From assembly GCA_025454925.1 (NCBI GenBank), contig JALONM010000004.1:62001-126000 (forward strand): DNA of 64,000 nucleotides. The letters run 5' to 3'. Of the stretch, positions 17,951-27,365 are shown one piece after another. The notes under the pieces are model-generated. The model saw nothing but the letters and a program-made list of their open reading frames with translations. It searched no databases and was not told the origin of the DNA. The DNA comes from Cytophagaceae bacterium (GTDB lineage: Bacteria; Bacteroidota; Bacteroidia; Cytophagales; Cytophagaceae). The translations under genes and the position numbers were made by a program. Every line of letters starts with the position of its first letter. Position 1 is the stretch's first letter.

Positions 17951-19960
17951 TTATTTCCGTGGCCTCTCTTGATTATTTTTCGCCCTAAAGAACGTAAACA
18001 AATACAGATACTCCACATCGATATAATGTGTATTAAACCTGGCGGCATCTGTTATTTCTCCCTGATCGTTTAGACAGACAATATTAAATCCGCCATCATT
18101 AATACTGCATTCTTTCCCATTGATTTGAATGGAAGCCCTGGTTTTTCCATTAGAATACAACCTCACCATTTTTCCATTCACCTCACACACCATAGGGTCT
18201 TTATCAGTTTCCGAGATTAACTCCTGAAGTATCGCGCCCTTATGCAGATGCATGACAATACCTTCAGTATCTTTTACCTTGAGAAGTTTAGAGTTCCGGT
18301 CTTTAAAAAATGCCAAGGTAGCATCTGACATTTTTGCAAATAATTCGTGCTTGCTGGCTATAAATATGTGCTCATCTTTATGTGCTTCGATGTATTCACT
18401 GAGATTTCGTGCATCAGGAGCTTTCATTACAAAATGACTATCTTTCATAAAGACATCAAGCATATTGGGCGTCACATAAAAAGTGTCTACATTGTCTTTT
18501 TCAAATGTATCTTGATTGCAATAAAGCCTTAGGTGAGAAAACGCAGGAAGAGCATTTACTTTTCTGCCAACTTCACAGGCCGAATTATCCAAGCCAAAAA
18601 CAACCTTATCCCCAAATTTCAATTTATGAATACCCCGTTCCAGTTTGCTTAAAAGTAAATATTCATTTTTTTTATTTTCATTTGAAACAGAGTCTGCCAA
18701 CATTTGGGGATAATCAAAATTCCAGGTGTAAAAACCAACATACTCGTCAATGGGAGGGTTATCATTCCAAGCTAACGCAGCCTTATGAAAACCTCCCGCA
18801 ACGCTATGAATCCAAATTCCAGGAATGGTTAATAGAATGAACGATATGAGAATAAAATAATTTTTTAAAAACCGATGAAGAACCAACACCAACATGACAA
18901 ACAAGGGTATGAGTGCATCGACAAATAACCGTGGACCAAAACTCCATCCCCCCCACCAATTGGCTTGGCGGGCAAGCATGAAGGTATGAACCAAAAATAA
19001 AATCAAACAAAGGATGTACAGGCTATTTTTTCTTATATCTCTAACTAATAATCCTACCAATGGAATTAGTAAAGCCGGTGTAAATAAAAACAAACCACGC
19101 GCCGGGCTCACTAGTATAGCTGCCAGGCGCTCATAAAAAGGCTGTTCGGGCGGCATCATGTGAATCCAGAATAAAGGATGATAATATGCAGGCACTATCA
19201 GATGAAAATGCGATAAGGAGTACCATCCAAATGGCAGGTACAAAGCAAGCATGCTAAGGGAATAATACAGCGCTTGTTTTTTATTTACATAATACAACCA
19301 AATAGCCATTATGCCCAAAAGCGGCAGTGCAGAGGGGCGACAGAACCAGGCGAAGTAAAGAAATATGCCCAACTTGTATCCTTTTACATTTCCCAAATGA
19401 TCCTTATTCCTGATGATATGATAAAAGGCCAGGAGTAAAAAAATCATTTCAAAATTAAAGCTCCATAAGGCCAATGCCACCGCGCTTATAATGGAGGTCG
19501 AAACACAAAAAAAGAAAGCCAGCAAAAGAGCAACGTTAAACGGCAAATATTCCTTGCCAATCATCAGCAGCCCTATAAATATCAATGCCACACAGCCCGA
19601 AGCGATGAGGCATTGCCACAGGGCATCGTCCTTCTTTTGTAACATATCATACCCCAATACTCTTGCTATCCCTACTATCGGAATTGCAAGAACCGAGGTA
19701 CCAATGGGATAAAAATAATACACTTTATTCTCCTCCTTCCGTAAGCTGTATTTCCAAGTGCCATCCGAAAATTCCTCAGGCTTCACTGAATTATAATAGG
19801 AGTATAAATTGGTGGTTCCTTGCTCTAGTATCGCTTGAGAGGTAAGCAAACTAAGCTGAGGATCCGAAGAGGTGTATTTAACGGTAGTAAAAAAGCTAAT
19901 CAGGAATAAAGATAATGCTCCTGTAAGTGTAAATAGAATTTTTGACCAATTCTTTTCCAT
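17951..19960 (-). CDS. GT-C-like polytopic membrane protein with C-terminal ILEI/GG-like domain
   Basis: A 669-residue protein. Residues about 8-400 contain roughly ten hydrophobic helices in the pattern of GT-C glycosyltransferases. The first loop carries TSSDPQLSLLTSQAI, where these enzymes have their catalytic Asp. YYFYPIGTSVLAIPIVG and FCRPSALPLLGIMAIW follow. The soluble C-terminal part (about 430-655) ends in a module that resembles the interleukin-like EMT inducer (FAM3/POMGNT1 GG) domain. It shows EHIFIASKHELFAKMS, then RASIQINGKECSINDGGFNIV and a VCLNDQGEITDAARFNTH-type strand. Known GG domains bind carbohydrate or extracellular ligands. The enzymatic role is inferred from topology only. 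Confidence 0.65.
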   Translation of the reverse strand: MEKNWSKILFTLTGALSLFLISFFTTVKYTSSDPQLSLLTSQAILEQGTTNLYSYYNSVKPEEFSDGTWKYSLRKEENKVYYFYPIGTSVLAIPIVGIARVLGYDMLQKKDDALWQCLIASGCVALIFIGLLMIGKEYLPFNVALLLAFFFCVSTSIISAVALALWSFNFEMIFLLLAFYHIIRNKDHLGNVKGYKLGIFLYFAWFCRPSALPLLGIMAIWLYYVNKKQALYYSLSMLALYLPFGWYSLSHFHLIVPAYYHPLFWIHMMPPEQPFYERLAAILVSPARGLFLFTPALLIPLVGLLVRDIRKNSLYILCLILFLVHTFMLARQANWWGGWSFGPRLFVDALIPLFVMLVLVLHRFLKNYFILISFILLTIPGIWIHSVAGGFHKAALAWNDNPPIDEYVGFYTWNFDYPQMLADSVSNENKKNEYLLLSKLERGIHKLKFGDKVVFGLDNSACEVGRKVNALPAFSHLRLYCNQDTFEKDNVDTFYVTPNMLDVFMKDSHFVMKAPDARNLSEYIEAHKDEHIFIASKHELFAKMSDATLAFFKDRNSKLLKVKDTEGIVMHLHKGAILQELISETDKDPMVCEVNGKMVRLYSNGKTRASIQINGKECSINDGGFNIVCLNDQGEITDAARFNTHYIDVEYLYLFTFFRAKNNQERPRK

Positions 19961-20048
19961 TTATTGTTAATCTGTATTTTTGTTGCTAAATAACAAAATA
20001 AAATGGAACCCATGTGGGTTTAAAGTTCTGGATAGAATAAAATAGATT

Positions 20049-20999
20049 ATGAATGTATTTGATGAAAAGGTAAACATTGGACAGGTTGGTAAAATGTATA
20101 TTAAACACTGGAAACTGATAGCGTATACCGTTACAGCCTGTACCTTGCTTGCAATCGTTGTTTCGCTTTTAATCACACCTCGCTATTCCGCCAAAACTTC
20201 CTTTTTTATTCCCTATAACATCTCCTACGATTTGGCGGTTGAAAACCCTCAGTTTGGCTACGATGTAGAGGCGGATCGATTATTACAAATTATCAACTCT
20301 ACTCAACTGATGGACTCCGTTACTCAGCGATTCAACATGATCCATTACTATGAAATTGACACTACAGAGTATGACTGGAAAGACGTGCTGGCAGAAAAAT
20401 ACAGAAAGAGAATTATTGCCAATCGCACTAATGTTATGTCTATTGTAATTATGGCTGAAACACATGATCCACTCTTTTCTGCTGAAATCGTTAACTACAT
20501 TCTGAATCTATCTCAACGCATGCGTGAAAGAATGTTAAAGACCAACAGCGAATTGGCGGTAGAATCCTTCAAGAAAGATTATGTAAAGAAAAAAGCTGAA
20601 GTAGATTCTTTACGTGAACGCATACTCCAATTGAGAAGAGAAAACAATTCCAACCCCATTACACTTGTAAATTCCCAGGTATTACTACCTCATGCTTCCT
20701 CCACTTCGATCAAGCCCGAAGTGGCAGTGGAATTGGAAGTGTTGTCGCAAAAACATATCTACGAACACAATCGACTAAATGATTTAAAAGGCAAATATGA
20801 AAATGCCTTGAATGTAATGAATCGAGCTGTCCCCAAATTTTATATGCTCGATCATCCAACGCCCATGTATAAAGCCACTTTCCCCATGATAGGCTTTAAT
20901 ATTGCCATTGCATTTTTGGGTTCATTGTTTTTTATGTTGGCCGGTTTATATGTCCGCCATGTATTCAATACCATAAAACAGTACCTATCTGCTGCATAG
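20049..20999 (+). CDS. Wzz-like polysaccharide chain-length/co-polymerase protein
   Basis: A 316-residue inner-membrane protein with two end helices. The first is at about residues 22-43 (LIAYTVTACTLLAIVVSLLI), followed by the beta-strand block TPRYSAKTSFFIPYN. The second is at about 281-302, after the family-like PTPMYKATFPMIGF. Between them lies a periplasmic region with coiled-coil propensity (about 180-270). No cytoplasmic tyrosine kinase domain is fused. Wzz proteins set polymer length with a Wzy polymerase; the next gene encodes a Wzy/WaaL-type protein and overlaps by one base. A -7-like TATTTTTG occurs upstream at 19975-19982. Confidence 0.82.
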   Translation: MNVFDEKVNIGQVGKMYIKHWKLIAYTVTACTLLAIVVSLLITPRYSAKTSFFIPYNISYDLAVENPQFGYDVEADRLLQIINSTQLMDSVTQRFNMIHYYEIDTTEYDWKDVLAEKYRKRIIANRTNVMSIVIMAETHDPLFSAEIVNYILNLSQRMRERMLKTNSELAVESFKKDYVKKKAEVDSLRERILQLRRENNSNPITLVNSQVLLPHASSTSIKPEVAVELEVLSQKHIYEHNRLNDLKGKYENALNVMNRAVPKFYMLDHPTPMYKATFPMIGFNIAIAFLGSLFFMLAGLYVRHVFNTIKQYLSAA

Positions 21000-22456
21000 T
21001 GCTTAAGCTTAAAAACATTTCGTACGATACCTGGTTGTGGGTGCTTTGCCTGCTCCTGGTAACCCTGTCTCTTTACAGTGTCGCCGTATCCAATTACGTA
21101 CTGATATACCTCATCTTTTTTATAGCCTTCGCAGCCCTGATCACTGGCTATTTCATTTTGAACAAGCAAAACTTGTTTAAAATGCTTTTCTTCTTCGTGC
21201 CATTGTCTGTACCTGTAGATCTGATGGGAGAAGATGCCCAAATACAATTACCCACCGAGCCCTTGGTAGGCATGCTTACCCTATTATTTCTGGCGTATTT
21301 GATACGCATGAGGAAAGAACTAATCCCCATGCTAAAGCATCCTATCTCCATCGTATTGCTATTGGAATTATGCTGGATGATAGTTTGCTCTTTTGCCAGC
21401 GAGCTAATGATCGTTTCGTTTAAATTTACCTTTGTCCGATTCTGTTATATCTCAACTTTTTTTATACTCAGTTACTTTTGGTTTAAACAGGAAGAAAAAC
21501 CGTATAAGCTATTTGTCATTTATGGCATAGGAATGATAATCCCGATGATTAATGGATTCATCTTCCACGCAAAACTTGATTTTACTCAACGTACTGCCTA
21601 CCGCATGCCACAGCCCTATTTTAACGACCATACTGTGTATGGCGCGGTACTGGCCTTTGTCATCATAGCGTTGATCATCATCTTGTATCAAGGAAGTAAA
21701 CTAATCAAAAACCCAATTCATCGTTTTTTGCTATCTCTCCTGTTGCTGGTGATGATGGTTGCCGAATTTTTTGCTTATTCGCGCGCCGCCTGGCTAAGCT
21801 TGGCCTGCAGCCTGATTTTTTATATTGCAATACGCTTTAAAATTACAGGAAATTTCTTCCTGGTAGCTACATCCATACTCACCGTTATTGTTGTCCTAAA
21901 CTGGGATACCATTATTGGTTTACTTGAAGAAAACAAAGCCATCAGCAACAAAGAAGACTTGGCTTTACAAGTAAAATCAATGGGCAATCTTAGCACCGAT
22001 GTAAGCAACAAAGAACGCGTAAACCGGTGGAAATGCGCCATACGCATGGGCAACAGCAAACCCTTTTTTGGTTTTGGACCACGCACGTATAAATTTTTCT
22101 ACGGAAATTTTCAGGTTCGACAAGACCTAACGTACACTAGCACCTTTATCGGAAACCGTGGACATGCGCATTCAGACTATCTATCGTACCTGGCCGAAAC
22201 AGGGTATACGGGATTTGTACTTCATATCCTATTATACCTTACCATACTTTACAAAGGGCTTAATTTAATGCGCACCTGCATGGACCCAATAAATCGCTCG
22301 TATATATTAATGGCTGTGCTTGGCATACTGACTTATGCCGTGCATAGTGTATTCAATGGATTTATGGAAGAAGAAAAAATGGCCTCGCTGGTGTTTATGT
22401 CCATGGCATTGATGGTGTATATCGCAGAAAAAGAAAAACAGAAATCAATTTCATAA
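20999..22456 (+). CDS. O-antigen ligase/polymerase family membrane protein
   Basis: A 485-residue protein starting at a GTG that overlaps the upstream stop codon (TAGTG). It has about twelve hydrophobic helices. The long periplasmic loop characteristic of the Wzy_C/WaaL fold contains FGFGPRTYKFFYGNF and GHAHSDYLSYLAETGYTGFVLH, with the conserved His-rich HxHSDYL pattern. Such enzymes join or polymerise undecaprenyl-linked glycans. With the Wzz-like protein it probably forms the assembly end of this surface-polysaccharide locus. Confidence 0.88.
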   Translation: MLKLKNISYDTWLWVLCLLLVTLSLYSVAVSNYVLIYLIFFIAFAALITGYFILNKQNLFKMLFFFVPLSVPVDLMGEDAQIQLPTEPLVGMLTLLFLAYLIRMRKELIPMLKHPISIVLLLELCWMIVCSFASELMIVSFKFTFVRFCYISTFFILSYFWFKQEEKPYKLFVIYGIGMIIPMINGFIFHAKLDFTQRTAYRMPQPYFNDHTVYGAVLAFVIIALIIILYQGSKLIKNPIHRFLLSLLLLVMMVAEFFAYSRAAWLSLACSLIFYIAIRFKITGNFFLVATSILTVIVVLNWDTIIGLLEENKAISNKEDLALQVKSMGNLSTDVSNKERVNRWKCAIRMGNSKPFFGFGPRTYKFFYGNFQVRQDLTYTSTFIGNRGHAHSDYLSYLAETGYTGFVLHILLYLTILYKGLNLMRTCMDPINRSYILMAVLGILTYAVHSVFNGFMEEEKMASLVFMSMALMVYIAEKEKQKSIS

Positions 22457-22504
22457 TCACATTAATTCCAACCTATTTACAGCCGGCGATAAATTAAAGC
22501 AGCA

Positions 22505-22533
22505 TAGCTTAAACGAGAATTTCGTTTAAGCTA
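22505..22533. repeat. Perfect 12-bp inverted repeat downstream of the O-antigen ligase
   Basis: TAGCTTAAACGA and its exact complement TCGTTTAAGCTA flank a 5-nt GAATT spacer, 49 nt past the stop codon. It lacks a T tract in the plus direction, so it is a poor intrinsic terminator. It may be an RNA stabiliser or a protein site. Confidence 0.7.
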
Positions 22534-22678
22534 AACCCAATGAAAAGATACGAATACGTTGTGTGCTGATACATTTGTTTCGAACAACCTTAATTGAAAA
22601 ACGAATCTATCCCGTTTTCCTATTTAAAAGGGAAACAACCACAATGTAGTACATTAAATATCGGCAGAGGAGAGTTAT

Positions 22679-23308
22679 TTATTTTTGCCCATAACGCTGC
22701 AAAGATACTATTAATTTGGTTGAAAAAGTTCCGGTAAAAGTTGCTTCGCCTAGAGTGGCATCCGCAGTCTTTGAAATAGTAAAATTACCGGTCAAGGTCC
22801 TCGTACTGGAATTATAAGCCAAATTGGACATTGACTTTATTGGCATATTGAAATACGGTGACAAAACGGTATCGGGCGAGATTGTTTTTTCGATTTTTAA
22901 ATGTCCATAAAGTAAATTAGCAGAACTTAAATTATTTAAGTCTGTTACACCATCGATTGTAAATGAGGCAAATCCATCCTCTACATCCCCGTCTCCTGCT
23001 GCAACTCTAACAAAATCAATCACTCCCGTGCTAGGGTTATAGGTACATTCGCTCTTGTTATATCCATTGAAAATAATATTATAAGAATATGATCTCCCTC
23101 CTACCGTCGTCCCTGTTAAGGTCCCGTTGATAAAACCGTCCTTTATAACAGAACCTTCCGCACCAGAATCGACATTGATTCCTGAATCACCCTTCGGGCC
23201 TGGTTCTCCTTTCGGACCTGGTTCTCCATCTTTTCCTTTACAAGCGCTCAGTAAAAAAGAAGAGAATAATACCATACTTAATGTGTTTAAAATACGACTG
23301 ATTTTCAT
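22679..23308 (-). CDS. Lipoprotein with a short collagen-like repeat
   Basis: A 209-residue protein with a lipoprotein signal peptide ending in LLSAC (cysteine about residue 23). Right after the cysteine come Gly-X-Y repeats (GKDGEPGPKGEPGPKGDSG, about 25-43). The remaining 165 residues look like beta-strands with Ser/Thr-rich loops. Bacterial collagen-like stalks on lipoproteins usually extend a domain from the surface. The C-terminal domain was not recognised. Its size and lone position suggest a surface lipoprotein of unknown ligand. Confidence 0.8.
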   Translation of the reverse strand: MKISRILNTLSMVLFSSFLLSACKGKDGEPGPKGEPGPKGDSGINVDSGAEGSVIKDGFINGTLTGTTVGGRSYSYNIIFNGYNKSECTYNPSTGVIDFVRVAAGDGDVEDGFASFTIDGVTDLNNLSSANLLYGHLKIEKTISPDTVLSPYFNMPIKSMSNLAYNSSTRTLTGNFTISKTADATLGEATFTGTFSTKLIVSLQRYGQK

Positions 23309-23639
23309 AGAGAGAATAGTTTAAGTGATATTTGTAAAAAACTTGAAAAATAAGAGATCAATTCCGGTGCACTACCATTGATGAAGTCAAGGTAAATCAA
23401 TTATTTTTATTTTCAAAATATCAAACCTGTTCATCACTCAAGAAAACATTCAATACTTAACTTACAACTTAAAAATCCTTACAAAATGGCACTAGTTGTT
23501 TGAATTTAATATGAACTTTAATACATTCATTTAGCTAACTCATTTCTTTTGCAGCACTAGGAAGCAATTGGAAAGCATTGAAAGCAACAATATGTACCTG
23601 ATCCATATTTAATCAGAAAATACTTCCTACCGAAAACGG
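23309..23639. other. AT-rich stretch without a recognisable gene
   Basis: About 330 nt between the collagen-like lipoprotein and a decayed coding region. No ORF, hairpin or repeat could be supported. Confidence 0.5.
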
Positions 23640-24149
23640 ATGTTATAGCAATAACCGTGATAAGAGAAAATATAACTTCTGAAGAAGCAGTTAAAAAACG
23701 ACCATTTATGTTTTTGGCAACAAAGGCATCACTGCACTATTTGAAGGGCTTATTACGGATTGTTTTCTACACCCAGTAATCGGGAATACAAAATAGATCA
23801 CTCAAGATTTTTCGAAAGCATTGCTGCAAATAGATTCAATAAATATATTTGCAGCAAAATGTAGCCCCGATCATTACGAATCCATTATGATAGAACACTT
23901 AGCTGTAAATTTTCAAAACTGCAAAGGAATCTATTCTCAACGCGCATTTGGTAAAACTTCACTACAATACTCTAATCAAAAACATCCTCCCTATGTATTT
24001 GCCGCTATTGATAATAATTTTATTGATTTAGGAATTCAAGATTCTTTACAATTAAAAATGTTTTGAAAAGTAAGGAGTTCACGAGTACGTTTACAGAAGA
24101 AAAATTGGATTCTATTTTCAGTAAAACTAAGGAGAAATATGGCCCTTAG
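23640..24149 (+). pseudogene. Decayed gene of unknown function with frameshifts and an in-frame stop
   Basis: Coding-like sequence is spread over shifted frames. VIAITVIRENITSEEAVKK (about 23641-23697) leads, after a shift, to TTIYVFGNKGITALFEGLIT (from 23698). An in-frame TAG at 23794 interrupts it. The same frame resumes with ITQDFSKALLQIDSINIFAA and runs as an open stretch to 24063. A second shift near 24057 continues as NVLKSKEFTSTFTEEKLDS and KTKEKYGP to a stop at 24147. The pieces read smoothly across the joins, which is why I call one broken gene rather than chance ORFs. The family is not recognised. Confidence 0.5.
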
Positions 24150-24342
24150 AATCAACATTTGCTCCCTTTTATGTTAAAAATAATGACCGAATAATTTATA
24201 GCGACTGGAATAAAAAAATAAGTCTCGCCCTAATCTCGCTGCTTCATAATTCCCCTTATTTTCCCCAAACGATTTCGCCTGCGCACAAGTATAACCTCGT
24301 AACTTTCCTAACGCTTGGTTTGCTTATACATCCCTGAATCTT

Positions 24343-25596
24343 TTACTTTTTAAGTAGTTTCGTGGTCATCGTATCATTAGTAATGGAGGAGCCTAGGGTA
24401 GCCCAATAAATTCCGGGCAACAAATCTGGCTGAACCGTCCCGTTCGAGGTCACTTCTTCGAAAACCAATTGTCCTAAATTATTGTAAATAGAAACTTTTA
24501 ATTCCCCTTGCAGGCCTTGAATTTGAAAAGATTGCTCAAATGGATTGGGATACAGTTGAACACCAACTTCCTTTTCCATCTCCTCTGCTGCCAACGGATC
24601 GGAGCAAACAGAAGGAATAGAATCCGTTGTATAAAAGTCTGAGCAGGCAGAACAAAAAACACCTTTAAAAAAACAACTGGCTCTGCCAGCCCTGAATTCA
24701 CTACTTGCATTTCTAAAAATTCCATGTTCACCCAAGGTATCAATGGTTATCTCGCTGCATGTAGCATTGGCGATCAAAGTAGTATGAATGGCTCGGGAAC
24801 CTTGCAATGTATAATGTAAAAAAGAGGCATCGGAATCAATTCGAACCACGGTATCCTTTTCTCCATGAAAAGCGACCGTGGGCAGCATTTCATCTGCATC
24901 CATTTCACTTGCCGTTACGCCACCCCAGTTATTGAATATCCCTTTGATCGAGTAGGAATTTACCAGACTATTGCCGGAGGTAAACAAATCTCCTAATTCT
25001 GCGCTGGTCGCAGTCGTGTTATATAATAATGAAATACTATCCAATTCCGAAGGGTCGGCGTATACCATGCCCAGCGCGAGCAAAGAGCCTGCACTTTGCC
25101 CGCCGACAAAAATCCAACTTGTATCAATTCTGATCGTGTTGGCGTTATTAACCACATAACGCAAGGCTGCATGTCCGTCCTGAATAGCTCTGTAACGCGC
25201 TTTGTACTGGCCATATTCACTAAAGTCGTATCCTAAGCGATAATTTACGGTGGCACAAACAAACCCACGCCTGGCCATATGAAAGCATAAATCCTTGATA
25301 TCGCCTGATTGCTTGTCTCCGGATATAAATCCGCCTCCATGAAAAAGCATTACAAAAGGCCGCTTGGGAGAAAGGTCTACGGCTAGATTGGGATAGTAAA
25401 GATCCATCCGCAGCGTGTACGCATTCCCCAGGTAATCGAGAGCGGTACCGAATTGAATATTGGCCCCCACCGAAATTTCGGTGGAATCAAAATAAGGACG
25501 TTCGGAGTACCTGGAATCGTTGGTACAATATTGCCCAAACAGGGTTCCGTAAAACGAGAAAAATATAACTATAAGAACAGCAAAGAAGATCTTCAT
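24343..25596 (-). CDS. Secreted alpha/beta-hydrolase esterase with T9SS sorting domain
   Basis: A 417-residue protein from the ATG at 25596, which begins a signal peptide (KIFFAVLIVIFFSFYGTLFG). The hydrolase core has the oxyanion-hole block FVMLFHGGGFISGDKQ (HGGG type, as in the hormone-sensitive lipase/BD-FAE families) and the nucleophile elbow FVGGQSAGS (GxSxG). A possible acid and His lie in LPTVAFHGEKDTVVR and TLGEHGIF. The last 75 residues (YPNPFEQSF onward, ending in TTKLLKK) form a T9SS type-A C-terminal sorting domain. The enzyme should therefore be exported through the Por/type IX system. Small ester or acylated-sugar substrates are likely; none is proven. Confidence 0.87.
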   Translation of the reverse strand: MKIFFAVLIVIFFSFYGTLFGQYCTNDSRYSERPYFDSTEISVGANIQFGTALDYLGNAYTLRMDLYYPNLAVDLSPKRPFVMLFHGGGFISGDKQSGDIKDLCFHMARRGFVCATVNYRLGYDFSEYGQYKARYRAIQDGHAALRYVVNNANTIRIDTSWIFVGGQSAGSLLALGMVYADPSELDSISLLYNTTATSAELGDLFTSGNSLVNSYSIKGIFNNWGGVTASEMDADEMLPTVAFHGEKDTVVRIDSDASFLHYTLQGSRAIHTTLIANATCSEITIDTLGEHGIFRNASSEFRAGRASCFFKGVFCSACSDFYTTDSIPSVCSDPLAAEEMEKEVGVQLYPNPFEQSFQIQGLQGELKVSIYNNLGQLVFEEVTSNGTVQPDLLPGIYWATLGSSITNDTMTTKLLKK

Positions 25597-25764
25597 AATG
25601 TTGTACTTGATGTTAAAACCTGCAAACAAAACAGCCCGAGCAAATGCTTTACTCAGGTACTCACGCTTGACCCTTATTGGCCATTTTACGAAGTCTGGAT
25701 AGGATGGTTTACCCAATCAACACCAAGACTACTGAATGATTGCGTACAACAACGTTCTTGCGCA

Positions 25765-25790
25765 TTGCTGGTGTCGGGCTATCGCTTGTA
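25765..25790 (+). repeat. Fragment of the dispersed mosaic repeat (plus orientation)
   Basis: GTCGGGCTATCGCT (25773-25786) differs by one base from the core of copy A read on the plus strand. The flanks do not align further, so this is a remnant between two convergent-looking units. The surrounding 250 nt has no gene. Confidence 0.4.
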
Positions 25791-25847
25791 TTTTCCTCAT
25801 ATAGCCGGGCAGGCCGCCTCCATTCTTGTCCAGCATCTAAGAGGCAT

Positions 25848-27365
25848 TTACGTATGTTTTAAAAGCAAGGCTTCGTAGTCAATCTTAGTATGATGTCGAG
25901 GATCTTTAGGAAGGTCTAAAAACACATATCGGGTTCCCAGTCCATGCATGGCTATAAATTTCTCAAACGCCGCAACATCGAGCTTACCGGAGGTTTGAGC
26001 AAACACACAAGGGCCTTTCGAGGTCATCAGATAACAAGCTTCTTGTATTCCAGGAAATGACTTAAGCAATGCTTCTGTCAATAATGGAAAAAAAAGCTTT
26101 CCATTATGCTCAACAGTGTATTTGCTTCGTCCGAGCAAGTACAAATTACCCTCTGCATCAATGCGTCCTGCGTCGCCGGTATTGCGCCAGAGAAGACCAT
26201 CCACGACCACGGTCTGCGGATCGTGATCCCATTTCCAATACGAACGTAACACATGCGCTCCGGAAACCCAGATGCTACCTGGCGATCCGGAGGGGCAGGC
26301 CAAGGAATGCCAGGAATCGGCCTGGGGCTGCGCATGCAAGGGCATCAGTTGAAGTTGTACCGAAGCATCGGGCTTACCCACCAGCAAGCCTTGCTGGGAA
26401 AGGGATTCATAGGTTTGTGCCGCAAGTTCTTGCGCCGGAATGCTGGCAATGGGTTCTGCTTCGGTAGAGCCATAAACGATGGAAATGGAGGCCTGGGAAA
26501 ATACAGTTTGATAGAAGGATGCTTCTGCCGGATACACAGGCCCTCCCCCGGTAAAAATAGTCTGTAGCGCCAGCTGGCTGGCATGCTGCTCGGCGAAGCG
26601 CGCCAGGTGCATGAGCTGAGAAGGCGAAGCACAAAGGCTTCCTACATGATTTGTTTGCAAGGTGTTGAACAGTAAGGCTGGATCGAAGGCCGAGGGCTTG
26701 GCATAATTGATATCGGCGATAACAGAGGTCTTACCGAGACCTAAATTGAGCAAAAGCACAATGGGCAGCAAGGGCATATCGGGCTGTGGTCCGCGACGCA
26801 TGAGCAAGGGTTTTAAGGCTTCCAGTTGTGCCTGCAAAAATGCATGCGTGCGATTGGCCGCTTTAGGAATTCCTGTGCTTCCTGTAGTGAAAGTTATCAG
26901 TGCCGGATCATCGGGATAAGTATCTTCGATGATGCAATCGCAAACTTTATCATACTTTTTGGAAGGCACCACAGGAAACCGTTTAGAAATTTTCCGGGTA
27001 GCCGAAAACAGATAACTCAACCAATGAAATTTTTTGGCCCCAACCAGGGCCTTGCATTCAGCAAGCTGACATGCATGCAGTAAGCGCTTTCGATCGGACC
27101 AGGCATCTAAAAAAACGGCCACCGCACCAATGTAAAACAAGGCCAGCACATGCCGGTACAAATCTGCAGACATTGGAATCAGCACCAACACCCGGTCGCC
27201 TTTCCCTATCCCATTCTGCCGGTACATCGAAGCAATGATGCGCACGTCGTGGTCTAATTGCTGAAATGTAATTTTCTCATCCTTGTAGCAAATAGCCCAT
27301 TGATCGGGAACGCGAAGTGCCTGATCGAAAAAAAGATGTACAATGTTAAATGGAAGAGAAGTCAT
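25848..27365 (-). CDS. AMP-forming acyl ligase, OleC-like (ANL superfamily)
   Basis: A 505-residue ANL enzyme. The P-loop is LITFTTGSTGIPKAANRTH (A3), A5 is SIVYGSTEAEP, A7 is WRNTGDAGRIDAEG, and A10 is PRHHTKIDYEALL with the adenylation Lys. FPIxLLLNLGLGKTSVI and NYAKPSAFDPALLFNTLQ are reminiscent of OleC, which activates beta-hydroxy fatty acids and forms beta-lactones. OleA, OleB and OleD are not present here, so acyl activation for another product is equally possible. It sits beside a lipid-type gene group, pointing away from the exonuclease and DUF3419 genes. Confidence 0.8.
   Translation of the reverse strand: MTSLPFNIVHLFFDQALRVPDQWAICYKDEKITFQQLDHDVRIIASMYRQNGIGKGDRVLVLIPMSADLYRHVLALFYIGAVAVFLDAWSDRKRLLHACQLAECKALVGAKKFHWLSYLFSATRKISKRFPVVPSKKYDKVCDCIIEDTYPDDPALITFTTGSTGIPKAANRTHAFLQAQLEALKPLLMRRGPQPDMPLLPIVLLLNLGLGKTSVIADINYAKPSAFDPALLFNTLQTNHVGSLCASPSQLMHLARFAEQHASQLALQTIFTGGGPVYPAEASFYQTVFSQASISIVYGSTEAEPIASIPAQELAAQTYESLSQQGLLVGKPDASVQLQLMPLHAQPQADSWHSLACPSGSPGSIWVSGAHVLRSYWKWDHDPQTVVVDGLLWRNTGDAGRIDAEGNLYLLGRSKYTVEHNGKLFFPLLTEALLKSFPGIQEACYLMTSKGPCVFAQTSGKLDVAAFEKFIAMHGLGTRYVFLDLPKDPRHHTKIDYEALLLKHT

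Noticed and set aside
25848-27365. Complete ole (long-chain olefin) cluster
   Set aside because: Only an OleC-like ligase is present; OleA, OleB and OleD are absent.
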